Positions 20,290 to 30,639 of a stretch of 64,000 nt of DNA are shown one piece after another (the first letter of the stretch is position 1; every line of letters starts with the position of its first letter). The stretch covers positions 1 to 64,000 of the forward strand of contig BAYV01000008.1 of the NCBI GenBank assembly GCA_000710935.1, read 5' to 3'. The DNA is from Iodidimonas nitroreducens. Its GTDB lineage: Bacteria > Pseudomonadota > Alphaproteobacteria > Sphingomonadales > Rhodothalassiaceae. The notes below the pieces were generated by a model. It was not told the DNA's origin and made no database searches. It was given only the letters and a program-made list of their open reading frames with translations. The position numbers and the translations under genes are program-made.

Positions 20290-21039
20290 TCAGGCCGCAT
20301 CCAGCTTGGCCATGATCTCATCAGAAATCTCGTAATTGCCGAACACTTCCTGCACATCATCATTATCATCAAGGGCATCAAGGAGCTTCAAAAGCTTTTC
20401 CGCATCCTCTTGCGATACCGGGATCAGATCTTTTGCTTTCCAGATGAGCTTGGCGCTTTCCGGCGCGCCGAAACGATCCTCAAGCTGTTTGGCCACGGCG
20501 TGCAGCTCTTCGGAGGATGTCAGCACCTCATGGATGTCGTCATCGCTCTCCACATTGTCGGCACCGGCTTCCACCGCCGCTTCAAACAGATCATCGGGCG
20601 ATCCCACTTCAGCCTTGAAGCTGATCGCGCCCACCCGATCGAACATGAAATTCGCCGAACCGGTTTCCCCCAGATTGCCGCCATTCTTGGAAAAAATAGT
20701 GCGCACATCGGATGCCGAACGATTTTTATTATCCGTGAGCACATCAACGATCAAAGCGATGCCGCCGGGGCCAAAGCCTTCATAGCGCAATTCATCATAA
20801 TTTTCCGCATCGCCGCCCTGGGATGAGGCAATGGCCCGCTCGATCCGATCTTTCGGCATGGATTGGGTTTTGGCGGCCAGAATGGCCGTGCGCAAACGCG
20901 GGTTCATATCAGGATCGGGCAGGCCCATCTTGGCCGCCACGGTGATTTCCCGCCCCAGCTTGGCAAAGATTTTGGCCCGCTTTGCATCCTGGGCGCCTTT
21001 GCGATGCATGATATTTTTAAATTTGGAATGCCCTGCCAT
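20290..21039 (-). CDS. yebC: YebC/PmpR family (TACO1) protein
   Basis: 249 residues, starting [23 protein letters not shown], the family's invariant N-terminus. Three domains, with [20 protein letters not shown] in the middle. Members have been described as DNA-binding regulators and, for TACO1 and YebC, as translation factors at difficult sequences such as polyproline. It commonly lies upstream of ruvC, as here. Confidence 0.95.
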   Translation of the reverse strand: MAGHSKFKNIMHRKGAQDAKRAKIFAKLGREITVAAKMGLPDPDMNPRLRTAILAAKTQSMPKDRIERAIASSQGGDAENYDELRYEGFGPGGIALIVDVLTDNKNRSASDVRTIFSKNGGNLGETGSANFMFDRVGAISFKAEVGSPDDLFEAAVEAGADNVESDDDIHEVLTSSEELHAVAKQLEDRFGAPESAKLIWKAKDLIPVSQEDAEKLLKLLDALDDNDDVQEVFGNYEISDEIMAKLDAA

Positions 21040-21174
21040 GATATCCTCTTGCGATTTGGCTCACCATCATGGGCGGCATCGGATGCTGCCCGTTTCCCTG
21101 CTTTCTATAGATTTAAGCGGATCGGGCAAGAGGCAGGCGCAAAAGAAAGCCGCCATGGCCCCAAAATGCCGCGC

Positions 21175-22665
21175 TCAGCAGGTTTTTACCCGGTCCACCG
21201 CATTTTGCCAGCCATGGATCAGCCCCTTGCGGGCCTCGGGCTCCATCTTTGGGGTAAAGCGATGTTCCAAAGCCCAATTCTGTTCGATGTCGGCCAGATT
21301 TTCATAAATCCCGCATTGCAGGCCAGCCAGATAGGCCGCCCCCAAAGCCGTGGTTTCCCGCACGGCAGGCCGCTCGACGGTGATATTTAAAATATCGGCC
21401 AGAAACTGCATGGCCCAATCATTGCCCACCATGCCCCCATCCACCCGCAGGGATTGCGGGGCAAGGCCATCGCTTTCCATGGCCGCCAACAGATCATGGG
21501 TTTGATAGCACACCGCTTCCAATGCGGCCCGGGCGATCTGCGCCGGACCGGTGGCCCGGGTCAGCCCCAAAAGCGCGCCCCGGGCATCGGGATCCCAATG
21601 CGGCGCCCCAAGGCCGGTGAAGGCGGGCACCAGATACACCCCGGAATTATCCGCAAGGCCTGAAGCCAAAGCTTCGCTTTCCGCAGCACTGTCGATAATC
21701 TTCAGGCCATCACGCAGCCATTGCACCGCCGCCCCGGCAATGAAGATCGAGCCTTCAAGGGCATAGGCGGTTTGCCCTTTCAAGCGATAGGCAACAGTCG
21801 AAAGCAACCGGTTTTGCGATACCGGCGGACGGCTGCCCGCATTCATCAGAACGAAACAGCCGGTGCCATAGGTGCTTTTGATCGATCCGGGGGCGAAACA
21901 ACACTGGCCAATGCTGGCCGCCTGCTGATCCCCAGCCATGCCGCAGATGGGGATGGATGCACCAAAAAGGGCGGGATCGCTGGCCCCGAAATCATCGGCG
22001 CAATCCTTGATTTGGGGCAGGATCGCAGCTGGAATCCGAAACAGCCGCAGCAGCTCGTCATCCCATTCCAGGGTTTCCAGATTCAAAAGCCCGGTGCGGG
22101 CGGCATTGGTCACATCGGTGGCATGTTCCCTGCCGCCGGTCAGATTCCACAGCAAAAAGCTATCCACCGTGCCGAAGGCCAGATCGCCATTTTCTGCCGC
22201 CCTGCGCGCCCCATCCACATGATCGAGCAACCAGGCGATTTTGCTGACCGAAAAATAGGGATCGAGCAACAGCCCCGTGCGGGCCCGGAACATCTCTTCC
22301 ACCCCATCGGCCTTCAGATCGCGGCATCTTTGGGCGGTGCGGCGATCCTGCCACACGATGGCCTTATGGATCGGCTTGCCGCTTTGGCGATCCCAGATGA
22401 TCGTGGTTTCCCGCTGATTGGTGATCCCGATGGCCGCCACCTCATAGCCCCGCGCCTGCGCCTGTTCATAGGCCCGGCGTGCCACCTTCAGGCTGCTTGA
22501 CCACAGATCGTCGGGATCATGCTCCACCCAGCCCTGGGCCGGATAATGCTGTTCAAACTCCATCTGATCGGCGGCCACCACCTGCCCCGCCTTATCAAAG
22601 ATCATGGCCCGGCTCGAGGTTGTCCCCTGATCGAGCGCCATCAATGCCGTCGTTTTCCTGCTCAT
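21175..22665 (-). CDS. glpK: Glycerol kinase
   Basis: 496 residues from the ATG at 22665 (GGGGG upstream). FGGY fold: [16 protein letters not shown] at the N-terminus, the middle motif [13 protein letters not shown], and a C-terminal [19 protein letters not shown] with the nucleotide-binding Gly-Gly. It phosphorylates glycerol to sn-glycerol-3-phosphate. The aquaglyceroporin gene (49369-50178) is 27 kb away, so glycerol genes are scattered here. No glpD or glpR is in the window. Confidence 0.95.
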   Translation of the reverse strand: MSRKTTALMALDQGTTSSRAMIFDKAGQVVAADQMEFEQHYPAQGWVEHDPDDLWSSSLKVARRAYEQAQARGYEVAAIGITNQRETTIIWDRQSGKPIHKAIVWQDRRTAQRCRDLKADGVEEMFRARTGLLLDPYFSVSKIAWLLDHVDGARRAAENGDLAFGTVDSFLLWNLTGGREHATDVTNAARTGLLNLETLEWDDELLRLFRIPAAILPQIKDCADDFGASDPALFGASIPICGMAGDQQAASIGQCCFAPGSIKSTYGTGCFVLMNAGSRPPVSQNRLLSTVAYRLKGQTAYALEGSIFIAGAAVQWLRDGLKIIDSAAESEALASGLADNSGVYLVPAFTGLGAPHWDPDARGALLGLTRATGPAQIARAALEAVCYQTHDLLAAMESDGLAPQSLRVDGGMVGNDWAMQFLADILNITVERPAVRETTALGAAYLAGLQCGIYENLADIEQNWALEHRFTPKMEPEARKGLIHGWQNAVDRVKTC

Positions 22666-22733
22666 CACTATCCCCCAGATAAGGTCTTTGTCATTCACTA
22701 TGGCCCGGGCCAGGGGACCAACGCTTTGATAGC

Positions 22734-23165
22734 CTAATTCCTGAATTTGGGTGGTTCAATTTTTTTAGCGCCCCTCGCTTTTTTAGGCATGTCTTTTTCA
22801 GCCTTCTCTTTTTCAATTTTGGATATTTTGGCCTTGCCGACTTTTTCCGCCTTATCCGCCTTGCCCGAGAGATCGGCCTTGTCCATCATCTCCGCCCGTT
22901 CGCGCTGATGCCGTTCTTCCATCGCCTTGCGCTCATCTGTCGATGCGCCCTTCATGATTTTACGCTCTTCCTTGTGGCGGGCATTCATCGCCTTGCGCAT
23001 GTCCGCCATATTGGCCTTCATCTTTTCGGGTTGGGAGCGCATCTCTTGTTGGGCTTCGTTGGATTGGCCCTTTTGTGCTATGGCAGGGAAAGCCGAGACC
23101 ACGACAAAAGCCCCCGCAATCAGGCAGGATAAGCGAGATTTGCCGTTCCTTCTCTTGACGGGCAT
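22734..23165 (-). CDS. Exported lysine/glutamate/methionine-rich protein, unknown
   Basis: 143 residues from the ATG at 23165 (AAAGGA 8 bp upstream). A signal peptide ends at AIAQ. The rest is highly charged and predicted helical: repeated E-R-K-A-M-E-E-R-H patterns ([36 protein letters not shown]) and then a lysine-rich tail with [20 protein letters not shown]. Spaced Met and His residues are reminiscent of periplasmic metal-binding or Spy-like proteins, but I do not recognise the family. It lies alone between glpK and an enoyl-CoA hydratase. Confidence 0.6.
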   Translation of the reverse strand: MPVKRRNGKSRLSCLIAGAFVVVSAFPAIAQKGQSNEAQQEMRSQPEKMKANMADMRKAMNARHKEERKIMKGASTDERKAMEERHQRERAEMMDKADLSGKADKAEKVGKAKISKIEKEKAEKDMPKKARGAKKIEPPKFRN

Positions 23166-23281
23166 AGCGACATTCCTTTCTGCTTCGTTCATAGGTTATA
23201 GTTGGACGCCAAGCACTTTAGCACAAAAATCCGCCCACATATGGCGATCTTCAAGCCCAATTGATCAAGGGACCAGAGCCG

Positions 23282-24061
23282 ATGCCCGATAGCCCGGAAG
23301 ACATTCTTATCACCCGAAATGCCACCATCCTCGAAATCGCCTTCAACCGCGTGCCCAAGAAAAACGCCCTGACCGATGCCATGTATCGCCAGATTGCCGA
23401 TCAGCTTGAAGCCGCCGCCGATGATGAGGGGATCAGGGCCGTGCTTTTTCGCGGCGAAGGCGGGGTTTTCACATCGGGCAATGATATTCATGATTTCAGC
23501 CTGATCGCCACCGGCCAGCGGGATGCCAAGGATATGCAGGTGATGCGGCTTTTGCGGATTTTGGCGCATTATGAAAAGCCTGTGATTGCGGCTGTCGAGG
23601 GGTTGGCCGTGGGCATCGGCCTCACCTTGCTTTTACATTGCGATCTTGTTTATGTGGCCAAAGATGCGCGGCTTTCGGTGCCTTTTGTGGATCTGGCGCT
23701 GGTGCCGGAAGCCGCATCGAGCCTTTTGCTGCCCCAGATCATCGGCCCCCGCCGGGCCTATGCCATGTTTGCCTGTGGTGCCGTGATGGAGGGGGCCGAG
23801 GCCGCCGAACTGGGGCTGGCCAATGAAGCCCTTGATGCGGCGCATGTGCTTGTCACGGCGCGGGAAAAGGCCCATATGCTAAGCCAGAAAGCCCCCGGCG
23901 CTTTGGCTTTGACCAAAAGGCTGATGCGCGATGGGGCGTTGATCGCCGCGCAGATGGACCGCGAGGGAGCCTTGTTTGCCGAACGTCTCGTCTCCCCCGA
24001 AGCGCGGGAAGCTTTTATGGCCTTTGCGCAGAAGCGGCGCCCAGATTTCAGTCAATTCTGA
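23282..24061 (+). CDS. Enoyl-CoA hydratase/isomerase family protein
   Basis: 259 residues from the ATG at 23282, with AGGGA 9 bp upstream; a TTG at 23261 is less likely. Crotonase fold: N-terminal LEIAFNRVPKKNALTDAMY, the oxyanion-hole segment REGEGGVFTSGNDIHDF-like (FRGEGGVFTSGNDIHDF), and EKPVIAAVEGLAVGIGLTLL. The second glutamate position is in VDLALVPEAASSLLLP. It may act in fatty-acid or related CoA-ester breakdown. It precedes the formaldehyde genes by 58 bp; a functional link is not evident. Confidence 0.85.
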   Translation: MPDSPEDILITRNATILEIAFNRVPKKNALTDAMYRQIADQLEAAADDEGIRAVLFRGEGGVFTSGNDIHDFSLIATGQRDAKDMQVMRLLRILAHYEKPVIAAVEGLAVGIGLTLLLHCDLVYVAKDARLSVPFVDLALVPEAASSLLLPQIIGPRRAYAMFACGAVMEGAEAAELGLANEALDAAHVLVTAREKAHMLSQKAPGALALTKRLMRDGALIAAQMDREGALFAERLVSPEAREAFMAFAQKRRPDFSQF

Positions 24062-24119
24062 TTTCAGCAAATTCTGATTTTAGCCGCCATCAACCGCATG
24101 AAAAACGGAGAGAACAACC

Positions 24120-25229
24120 ATGGACGTAAAAGCCGCAATCGCCTTTGAAGCCGGCAAGCCTTTGGAGATCGAAACCGTTCAACTCGATGGCCCGAAACGG
24201 GGCGAGGTGCTGGTGGAAATCAAAGCCACCGGGGTGTGCCATACCGATCAGTTCACCCTGTCGGGGGCCGACCCGGAAGGGGCCTTTCCGGCCATTCTGG
24301 GCCATGAAGGCGCAGGCGTGGTGGTGGAAACCGGCCCCGGGGTCACGAGTCTCAAGCCCGGCGATCATGTCATCCCGCTTTATACCCCGGAATGCCGGGA
24401 ATGCGATTATTGCCTCAATCCCAAAACCAATCTGTGCCAGGCCATTCGCAACACCCAAGGCCAAGGGCTGATGCCCGATGGCACCTCGCGCTTTTCCTAT
24501 AAAGGCAAGCCGATCCTGCATTATATGGGCACATCCACCTTTGCCAACTATACCGTGCTGCCGGAAATCGCCCTAGCCAAAATCTCCAAAGATGCGCCCT
24601 TTGATAAGGTCTGCACCATCGGCTGTGGGGTTACCACCGGCATTGGCGCGGTGATCTATACCGCCAAGGTCGAGCCCGATAGCACCGCCGTCGTTTTCGG
24701 CCTTGGGGGCATTGGCTTGAATGTTATTCAGGGGCTGAAAATGGTGGGGGCGAAACGCATCATCGGGGTGGATATCAACCCCGCCAAAAAGGCGCTGGCG
24801 CAGCACTTCGGCATGACCGAATTCGTCAATCCCAAAGAGGTGAAAGGCGATCTGGTGGGCCATCTGGTGGAATTGACCGGCGGCGGGGCGGATTACAGCT
24901 TTGAATGTATCGGCAAGCCCGCCACCATGCGCGCCGCCCTTGAATGCTGCCACAAGGGCTGGGGCGAAAGCGTGATCATCGGCGTGGCCGGGGCGGGCGA
25001 GGAAATTTCCACCCGGCCCTTCCAGCTTGTCACCGGGCGGGTGTGGCGCGGCTCGGCTTTCGGCGGGGCGCGGGGCCGCACCGATGTGCCGAAAATCGTC
25101 GATATGTATCTGGATGGGCGGATCAATCTCGATGATCTGGTGACCCATAAAATGCCCCTCGATGAGATCAATACCGCCTTCGATCTGATGCGCAGCGGTG
25201 ACAGTATCCGTTCCGTCATTGTTTATTGA
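24120..25229 (+). CDS. adhC: S-(hydroxymethyl)glutathione dehydrogenase / class III alcohol dehydrogenase
   Basis: 369 residues of zinc-dependent MDR type. Catalytic zinc: Cys40 (GVCHTDQ), His62 (GHEGAG) and a Cys near 169 ([11 protein letters not shown]). Structural zinc: Cys92, 95, 98 and 106 ([15 protein letters not shown]). The Rossmann segment is [14 protein letters not shown]. It oxidises S-hydroxymethylglutathione, formed from formaldehyde, to S-formylglutathione using NAD. GGAGAG precedes the start. The next gene, fghA, completes the pathway 20 bp on. No frmR-type repressor is nearby. Confidence 0.95.
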   Translation: MDVKAAIAFEAGKPLEIETVQLDGPKRGEVLVEIKATGVCHTDQFTLSGADPEGAFPAILGHEGAGVVVETGPGVTSLKPGDHVIPLYTPECRECDYCLNPKTNLCQAIRNTQGQGLMPDGTSRFSYKGKPILHYMGTSTFANYTVLPEIALAKISKDAPFDKVCTIGCGVTTGIGAVIYTAKVEPDSTAVVFGLGGIGLNVIQGLKMVGAKRIIGVDINPAKKALAQHFGMTEFVNPKEVKGDLVGHLVELTGGGADYSFECIGKPATMRAALECCHKGWGESVIIGVAGAGEEISTRPFQLVTGRVWRGSAFGGARGRTDVPKIVDMYLDGRINLDDLVTHKMPLDEINTAFDLMRSGDSIRSVIVY

Positions 25230-25249
25230 TGCCAAAGGGTAAGGCTGAC

Positions 25250-26113
25250 ATGCAGATTCTCTCCGATCACAAGATGTTTGAAGGCCATCAGCGCATTTAT
25301 CTCCATGAAAGCGAGGCCTGCCGGACCGAGATGCGCTTTGGCCTTTATGTGCCGCCCGATGTGGATGCCGCCACCGCCCCGATCCTGATCTGGCTTTCGG
25401 GGCTGACCTGCACTGAGCAGAATTTCATCACCAAAGCCGGGGCGCAGCGCAAGGCGGCCGAATTGGGCATGATCCTTGTGGCCCCCGATACCAGCCCGCG
25501 CGGCGATGCTGTGCCCGATGCGCCCGATGCCGCTTATGATCTGGGCTTGGGCGCGGGCTTTTATGTGGATGCCACCCAAAAGCCGTGGGACCAGCATTAT
25601 CGGATGGAGCACTATATCGCCCGGGAATTACCGGCTTTGCTGGCGCAAGAACTGGGGCTGGGTTCAGCGCAGGAAGGCAGCGGAAAAATGGGCATTGCGG
25701 GGCATTCCATGGGCGGGCATGGGGCGCTGGTGCTGCATTTCCGGCATCCTGATCTGTTCAAAACCGTCTCTGCCTTTGCCCCCATCGTCGCTCCCACCAT
25801 GGTGCCATGGGGGGAAAAGGCGTTCACCGCCTATCTGGGGGCGGATCGCGAGAAATGGCGCGCTTATGATGCCTGCGCCCTTGTGGGCACCTATAAAAGC
25901 ACGGCCCATATTCTGATCGATCAAGGGCTGGCCGATGATTTTCTCGACAGCCAGTTACAGCCTCATCTGTTCGAGCAGGCCTGTGCCGAGGCAGGCCAGG
26001 CGCTGACCTTGCGCCGGCTGGATGGCTATGATCACAGCTATTATTTCATCGCCAGCTTCATCGATGATCACCTGATCCACAATGCCCGCGGGCTGACAGG
26101 CGCAACCGGCTGA
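25250..26113 (+). CDS. fghA: S-formylglutathione hydrolase
   Basis: 287 residues from the ATG at 25250 (GGGTAAGG upstream); an ATG at 25229 would overlap the adhC stop. Esterase D family alpha/beta hydrolase with nucleophile motif GHSMGGHGAL (near residue 150), Asp in IDQGLADDFLD, and His in DGYDHSYYF. It hydrolyses S-formylglutathione to formate and glutathione. It is the second gene of the glutathione-dependent formaldehyde detoxification pair. It ends 2 bp from a convergent esterase gene. Confidence 0.94.
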   Translation: MQILSDHKMFEGHQRIYLHESEACRTEMRFGLYVPPDVDAATAPILIWLSGLTCTEQNFITKAGAQRKAAELGMILVAPDTSPRGDAVPDAPDAAYDLGLGAGFYVDATQKPWDQHYRMEHYIARELPALLAQELGLGSAQEGSGKMGIAGHSMGGHGALVLHFRHPDLFKTVSAFAPIVAPTMVPWGEKAFTAYLGADREKWRAYDACALVGTYKSTAHILIDQGLADDFLDSQLQPHLFEQACAEAGQALTLRRLDGYDHSYYFIASFIDDHLIHNARGLTGATG

Positions 26114-26115
26114 AC

Positions 26116-27087
26116 CTAAAATTCATCATCGATCAAGTGCGCCATCGCCGCTCCCAGCCAGTTACGGGCAGCTTGGGCCGCCCTGAATTGATGGAAGGAC
26201 AGGAAGGCATGGATCGCCCCCTCAAAGCAGCGATCATGGGTCTTCACCCCGGCATGTTTGAGGCGCGCGACGAAAATTTCATTCTCGGAACGCAAAGGAT
26301 CATGCCCGGCAGCGATCAGAAAAGTGGGCGGAAGAACAGAAACATCCTCGATAAAAAGGGGAGAAAGAGCCGGATCGGCGCGGTTGATGGTGGCATCGGG
26401 CACATACCAATCCGCTGTGGTATCGATGGCATCCCGATCCAGAAGATAGCCGCCGCCGCCCCAATCCATGCGCGATGGATAGGCCTCATGCGGGCGGCTG
26501 ATATCCAGCATTGGATAGATCAGATATTGCGCCCTGAGCGCCAATTCGCCACCGCCATGCAGCCGATGCGCCACCACAGCGGCAAGATTGCCACCGGCGC
26601 TATCGCCCATCACCCCAAGCCGGGCCGGGTCGATACCAAGCATTGATGCATGGCGCACCACCCAACGCAGGCTATCGATACAATCATGAAGCCCGGCGGG
26701 AAAAGGGTGCTCCGGCGCAAGGCGATAATCCACCGAAAGCAGCGCAACGCCGCTGCGGTCGCACAGATCACCAGCCAGTTCATGATAGCTGTCAAGATCA
26801 CCCATCGCCCAGCCGCCACCATGAAAAAACACGACGAGTGGAATCGCCCGCTCGGTTGCCACAGGACCGGCAGGCCGATAAAAGCGGGCGCCGATCGGCC
26901 CATCGCGCCCCATCAGGGACAGATCCTCACTCTGACAGGCTGGCACCCTGGACGACACCAAACCGGTAAACAAAGCATGGCTCATCTCGCGCGCGGCCAC
27001 GATACCAAGCTCGGCAAAGCTCGGCCCATCCGCCGCTGCCGCGTTCATTTCCCGCAAAAAAGCCGCGGCATCATCATCCAAAGTCAT
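26116..27087 (-). CDS. Alpha/beta hydrolase, hormone-sensitive-lipase family esterase
   Basis: 323 residues. The HSL (family IV) signature HGGGWAMGD near residue 90 forms the oxyanion hole; the nucleophile is GDSAGGNLAA (near 165); His lies in EGAIHAFLSFHQF near the C-terminus. It should cleave short-chain or bulky carboxyl esters in the cytoplasm. It follows the TonB receptor gene by 10 bp on the same strand, so both are likely controlled by the divergent AraC regulator. Confidence 0.88.
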   Translation of the reverse strand: MTLDDDAAAFLREMNAAAADGPSFAELGIVAAREMSHALFTGLVSSRVPACQSEDLSLMGRDGPIGARFYRPAGPVATERAIPLVVFFHGGGWAMGDLDSYHELAGDLCDRSGVALLSVDYRLAPEHPFPAGLHDCIDSLRWVVRHASMLGIDPARLGVMGDSAGGNLAAVVAHRLHGGGELALRAQYLIYPMLDISRPHEAYPSRMDWGGGGYLLDRDAIDTTADWYVPDATINRADPALSPLFIEDVSVLPPTFLIAAGHDPLRSENEIFVARLKHAGVKTHDRCFEGAIHAFLSFHQFRAAQAARNWLGAAMAHLIDDEF

Positions 27088-27097
27088 CTATTGGCCC

Positions 27098-29416
27098 CTA
27101 AAAGTGATAAAACAGCCGCAGATCCCAGCTCCGGCGATTGCTGAAAAATGCTGTTTCCACGCCCGGAAATTCCGCCAGATTAAAGCCCTGCACGCGGATT
27201 TCCCGACCGGTGATATTCTTGCCGCCCGCGCGCAGTTCCCATCTGTCGTCATCGGTTTTCACCGAAATAAAGGCATTGAGCAGAATATATTCGTCCTGAC
27301 GCAGCGTCGGTGAATCGGTGATTTCATTAGCCACATCACCGCGATAGGCGGCATCCAGATGAAAAACGCCGAGCAGGCCATTGCCAACCGGCTGTTCCCA
27401 TGTTGCCCCCAAACTGGCATTCCATTTCGGTGAGTTGATCAGGTCACGATCACTGACATCTTCCGGCACACCATTCACCAATGTGATGAACTCTTTATAT
27501 TCGGCATCCAGAAAGCCAACCGTGGCATTGATGGAAAGCCGATCCAAGGGCCGAGCTGCAAGCTCAAACTCCACGCCCTGAATACGAGCTGCGGCTGCGT
27601 TGCTGAACAGACTCTGGAAAAAGCCGGTCTCGGCATCCCGCCCGAAAGACGTGACCTGCAAATCGCGATAACGGCTGTAAAAATAGGTGGCGTTCATAGC
27701 CAGCCGATTTTCCAGCCAGCTTGATTTCACACCCCCCTCGAAGGTCCAAACCTTTTCCGGGGAGAAAGGCTGAAATTCAAATTCCGTGGAACCCCGCCCG
27801 TCAAATCCACCGCTTTTGAAGCCGCGTGAAACTGAAGCGTAAGTAAGCAGCCCATCCCTTGGCGCATAGGACAAGGCGATCTTCGGTGTCAGCGCATCCC
27901 AATCCTCCTTGCCCGAAATGGTGTTGAGCGGCGTACCAACGCCTGCAAGGAAAGGCGGAAAATCCTGCGCCACCCGAATATCGGGCGCAAACAGCTCGAA
28001 CCGTCTGCGGGAGCTTTTTTCATCATAGGTATAGCGCAATCCCAGTTCCAAACTGAGGCTGTCGCTCAGATCGATGGTGGAATGGCCAAATACGGCGATG
28101 GAATCGGTCCGCTGATCGGTATCGGCGAGCTGGCTATTGGGGGCAAACAGGGCCAGCGGCAATCCGAAAGCCGGCAGCGCCCCTGCCTGCGCATCAAAGC
28201 CCGACAAGGTGAGATCAGAATCATGGAAGTAAAAAACGCCGCCGGTGAAGGTAAAGCCCCTGCCATTATCATAGCTGGCCCGAAACTCCTGACTGACCTG
28301 CCACTGATCTTGAAACAATGACACATCCAGCACCGGCAGGGGCGAGCCATCGGTATCCAGCACCAGATCGAAATCCATGTCCCGATAAGCCGAAATCGAT
28401 TCTAAAGACCAGCTTTCGGAAATCTGCCAGTCGGCTTTCAAGGTAAAGCCAAAGCTGGTCAGATCATTCAACCCATTGGCATTGGTCTCAACCACGAAGG
28501 GATCATCATTCGGCGGCAGAATCACCCCTTCGCTCGGTGCATTGAAGGCATCTGGAAAGGCCAGCAACGGCGTTTCGCGGATGGGGCTTTTCGATGTATC
28601 GGGGCGATCCAGCTTGCCATCGGCCGTCAGGGTCACGGTCAGGTCATCATTAGGCGTGAAGGTCAGCGCCCCGCGCCAGGCAAGGGATTCGGTATCACCA
28701 TCACGTTTTCCGGTAAAACTGTTGCGGTTGATGCCATCATGATTGGTCAGTGCAACCGCCAGCTTGGCATGCAGCTTGTCCTTGATGATAGGGCCGCCAA
28801 CCCGTCCCTTCAGGGTCAGAAATTCGAAACGGCCGCCGCCAATCTCGAAATCCGCCTCAAAAGCATCTGGCGGGGCGCTAGAGATGAACTTGATGGCGCC
28901 ACCGGGCGAATTGCGGCCATAAAGCGTGCCCTGGGGGCCACGCAAAACCTCCACCCGTTCCACATCGAACAAATCCAGGAAAGCGGCCTGCGTTCGGGAA
29001 ATGAACACATCATCCACATAAACGGCGACACCCGATTCGACGAAGGCAAGGGAATCATTCTGCCCCACACCGCGCAGAAAGATAACGGCATTCGATGCAT
29101 CGCCTTCTTCCAGATACAGATTGGGCACGGCATATTGCAGACCGCTAAGATCATCAGCCTGCAAATTTCCGATCAGATTTTCCGAAAAAGCAGAAACCGC
29201 CCCGGGCACTTCCTGCAGCGTTTCCGACCGCCGCCGTGCTGTGACAATGATTTCCTCAAGAACCGGCTGCCGCGCAGAAAAATCCGCCTGCGCCTGCGCC
29301 TGCGCCTGCTCCTGCGCCTGAGCCATCACCGGGAAAAGCGCAATGGCAGCGCAGGCCAACCCCGTCACGGATAAAACACAGTGGCCCAGATGGCCTTGCG
29401 CCGGGCTGCATCTCAT
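27098..29416 (-). CDS. TonB-dependent outer-membrane receptor (772 aa)
   Basis: Signal peptide ending at AQAQ, then a Gln/Ala repeat, then a TonB-box-like LEEIIVTARRR and plug domain (VERVEVLRGPQGTLYGRNSPGGAIKF). The barrel ends RRSWDLRLFYHF with the C-terminal aromatic needed for outer-membrane insertion. These receptors import large or scarce substrates with TonB energy. Pairing with an HSL-type esterase and an AraC regulator suggests an ester-bearing organic compound rather than iron (inference). Many weak matches of this kind occur in Sphingomonad-like genomes. Confidence 0.92.
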   Translation of the reverse strand: MRCSPAQGHLGHCVLSVTGLACAAIALFPVMAQAQEQAQAQAQADFSARQPVLEEIIVTARRRSETLQEVPGAVSAFSENLIGNLQADDLSGLQYAVPNLYLEEGDASNAVIFLRGVGQNDSLAFVESGVAVYVDDVFISRTQAAFLDLFDVERVEVLRGPQGTLYGRNSPGGAIKFISSAPPDAFEADFEIGGGRFEFLTLKGRVGGPIIKDKLHAKLAVALTNHDGINRNSFTGKRDGDTESLAWRGALTFTPNDDLTVTLTADGKLDRPDTSKSPIRETPLLAFPDAFNAPSEGVILPPNDDPFVVETNANGLNDLTSFGFTLKADWQISESWSLESISAYRDMDFDLVLDTDGSPLPVLDVSLFQDQWQVSQEFRASYDNGRGFTFTGGVFYFHDSDLTLSGFDAQAGALPAFGLPLALFAPNSQLADTDQRTDSIAVFGHSTIDLSDSLSLELGLRYTYDEKSSRRRFELFAPDIRVAQDFPPFLAGVGTPLNTISGKEDWDALTPKIALSYAPRDGLLTYASVSRGFKSGGFDGRGSTEFEFQPFSPEKVWTFEGGVKSSWLENRLAMNATYFYSRYRDLQVTSFGRDAETGFFQSLFSNAAAARIQGVEFELAARPLDRLSINATVGFLDAEYKEFITLVNGVPEDVSDRDLINSPKWNASLGATWEQPVGNGLLGVFHLDAAYRGDVANEITDSPTLRQDEYILLNAFISVKTDDDRWELRAGGKNITGREIRVQGFNLAEFPGVETAFFSNRRSWDLRLFYHF
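29285..29320. repeat. Hexanucleotide repeat encoding Gln-Ala dipeptides
   Basis: CGCCTG is repeated about six times, with one interruption (CTCCTG). It codes on the minus strand for alternating Gln-Ala just after the signal peptide of the TonB receptor. A change of one unit would alter linker length by two residues without shifting the frame. Confidence 0.7.
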
Positions 29417-29441
29417 ATCATCCTCCCCTCATTCATGTGCG

Positions 29442-29459
29442 CGACCCTCGGAAGGGTCG
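29442..29459. promoter_or_regulatory. Hairpin or operator between TonB receptor and AraC genes
   Basis: CGACCCT (29442-29448) and AGGGTCG (29453-29459) are perfect reverse complements around a CGGA loop. The site is 25 bp upstream of the receptor start within the 160-bp divergent promoter region. It would form a stem in the receptor mRNA leader or serve as a protein-binding dyad. Confidence 0.4.
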
Positions 29460-29576
29460 TCTGTGATTAAACACATCATAAACCGGTGGATATGGCGGCG
29501 ACGAGGACAGCCCGGATCAAACAGGGTGTACAATTTCGCTCATGTCGTCGAAACTACGTCAGCAAGGGAGGATCAG

Positions 29577-30626
29577 ATGGCCCGAACCTTAGGCTTCGAC
29601 GGTGGTTATGCCGTGCCGATCATGACGCTGAAATCGCTCTCTATCATGACAGCGGCATCGGGCGATATTGTCGCGCGGATCATGCGTGATCTGGGCCTGC
29701 CCCAAAATCTGGAGCATGCCGGGCCAGAAGACGAGATCAATCTGGCTGATTATTTCCGTGTTCTGGAACAGGTATCGCTGGAAATCGGGGACGAAACCTG
29801 CAGGCTGTCGCAGCGCTCGCTGATGCCGGGATCAACGCATTTCGTCTGGTCGGGCGCGGCAGGCGAAGGTGAACTGCGCGCCGCGATGAAGCGAGTGGCA
29901 CAGGCCTATAACATGCTGCATGGCGGCCATTATAATGGCGTGCGCGAAGATGCCGACAGCATCACCTATCTGATCGATGATCGCGGCTTTCCCTATATGC
30001 GGCAGGATGAACAGGGCTATATCCATATCTTTCTGGAATGCGTGCTGGTTTTCCTGCACTGCACGCTCATGCTGCTCGCTGGCGACGCGTTGGACGGCAA
30101 GCTGCGCAAGGTCTGGACGCGGCGTCCACGCCCCGAGGGGCACCGAGCGCATCTGGAATTTCTTGGTGTTCCGATCCGATGGAACGCGCGCACCTATGCC
30201 CTGAGCTATGATGTTTCTGCTGCCAGCCTATCTGTGACGGGCAGTCCGACCGGATTGCCTGCGGAAAATGCCGTCTATCGCAAGATCGTCGATCTGATCG
30301 AAGCGCGTGGCCCGAAACAGCCGACGCGGATGTCGATAGCCGACCGGGTTTGCGCACAATTTGAACATGGCATCAGCGAGCAATCCCTGATCGCGCGTGC
30401 GCTGGGAATGAGCGTTGCAACCCTGCGCCGCAGACTTGCGGATGAGGGTGTGGATTTTCGCGGCCTGAAACAGCGGGCGCTCAATGACAGGGCAAAAATC
30501 CTGCTGCGGCAGGGTTATGATCTTGCCGAGATCGCAGACTTACTGGATTACGCAGATTTTCGCAGCTTCACACGTGCTTTCAAGGCGCAAAATGGCCTTA
30601 CCCCCGCGCAATATAAGCAAGGATGA
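29577..30626 (+). CDS. AraC family transcriptional regulator
   Basis: 349 residues from the ATG at 29577, which has GGGAGG 5 bp upstream; the open frame extends far upstream, antisense to the receptor, without a ribosome site. The N-terminal ~200 residues resemble the PF12625-type ligand domain (begins MTLKSLSIMTAASGDIVARI after a short lead). The C-terminus has two helix-turn-helix motifs: QSLIARALGMSVATLRRRL and LAEIADLLDYADFRSFTRAF. It is divergent from the TonB receptor and esterase genes and is their likely regulator. Confidence 0.88.
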   Translation: MARTLGFDGGYAVPIMTLKSLSIMTAASGDIVARIMRDLGLPQNLEHAGPEDEINLADYFRVLEQVSLEIGDETCRLSQRSLMPGSTHFVWSGAAGEGELRAAMKRVAQAYNMLHGGHYNGVREDADSITYLIDDRGFPYMRQDEQGYIHIFLECVLVFLHCTLMLLAGDALDGKLRKVWTRRPRPEGHRAHLEFLGVPIRWNARTYALSYDVSAASLSVTGSPTGLPAENAVYRKIVDLIEARGPKQPTRMSIADRVCAQFEHGISEQSLIARALGMSVATLRRRLADEGVDFRGLKQRALNDRAKILLRQGYDLAEIADLLDYADFRSFTRAFKAQNGLTPAQYKQG

Positions 30627-30639
30627 GCGCGAGATCAAA

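Noticed and set aside
29343-29576. N-terminal extension of the AraC regulator back into the receptor gene
   Set aside because: ATG 29577 has a strong GGGAGG at ideal spacing, and the family's domain begins there.
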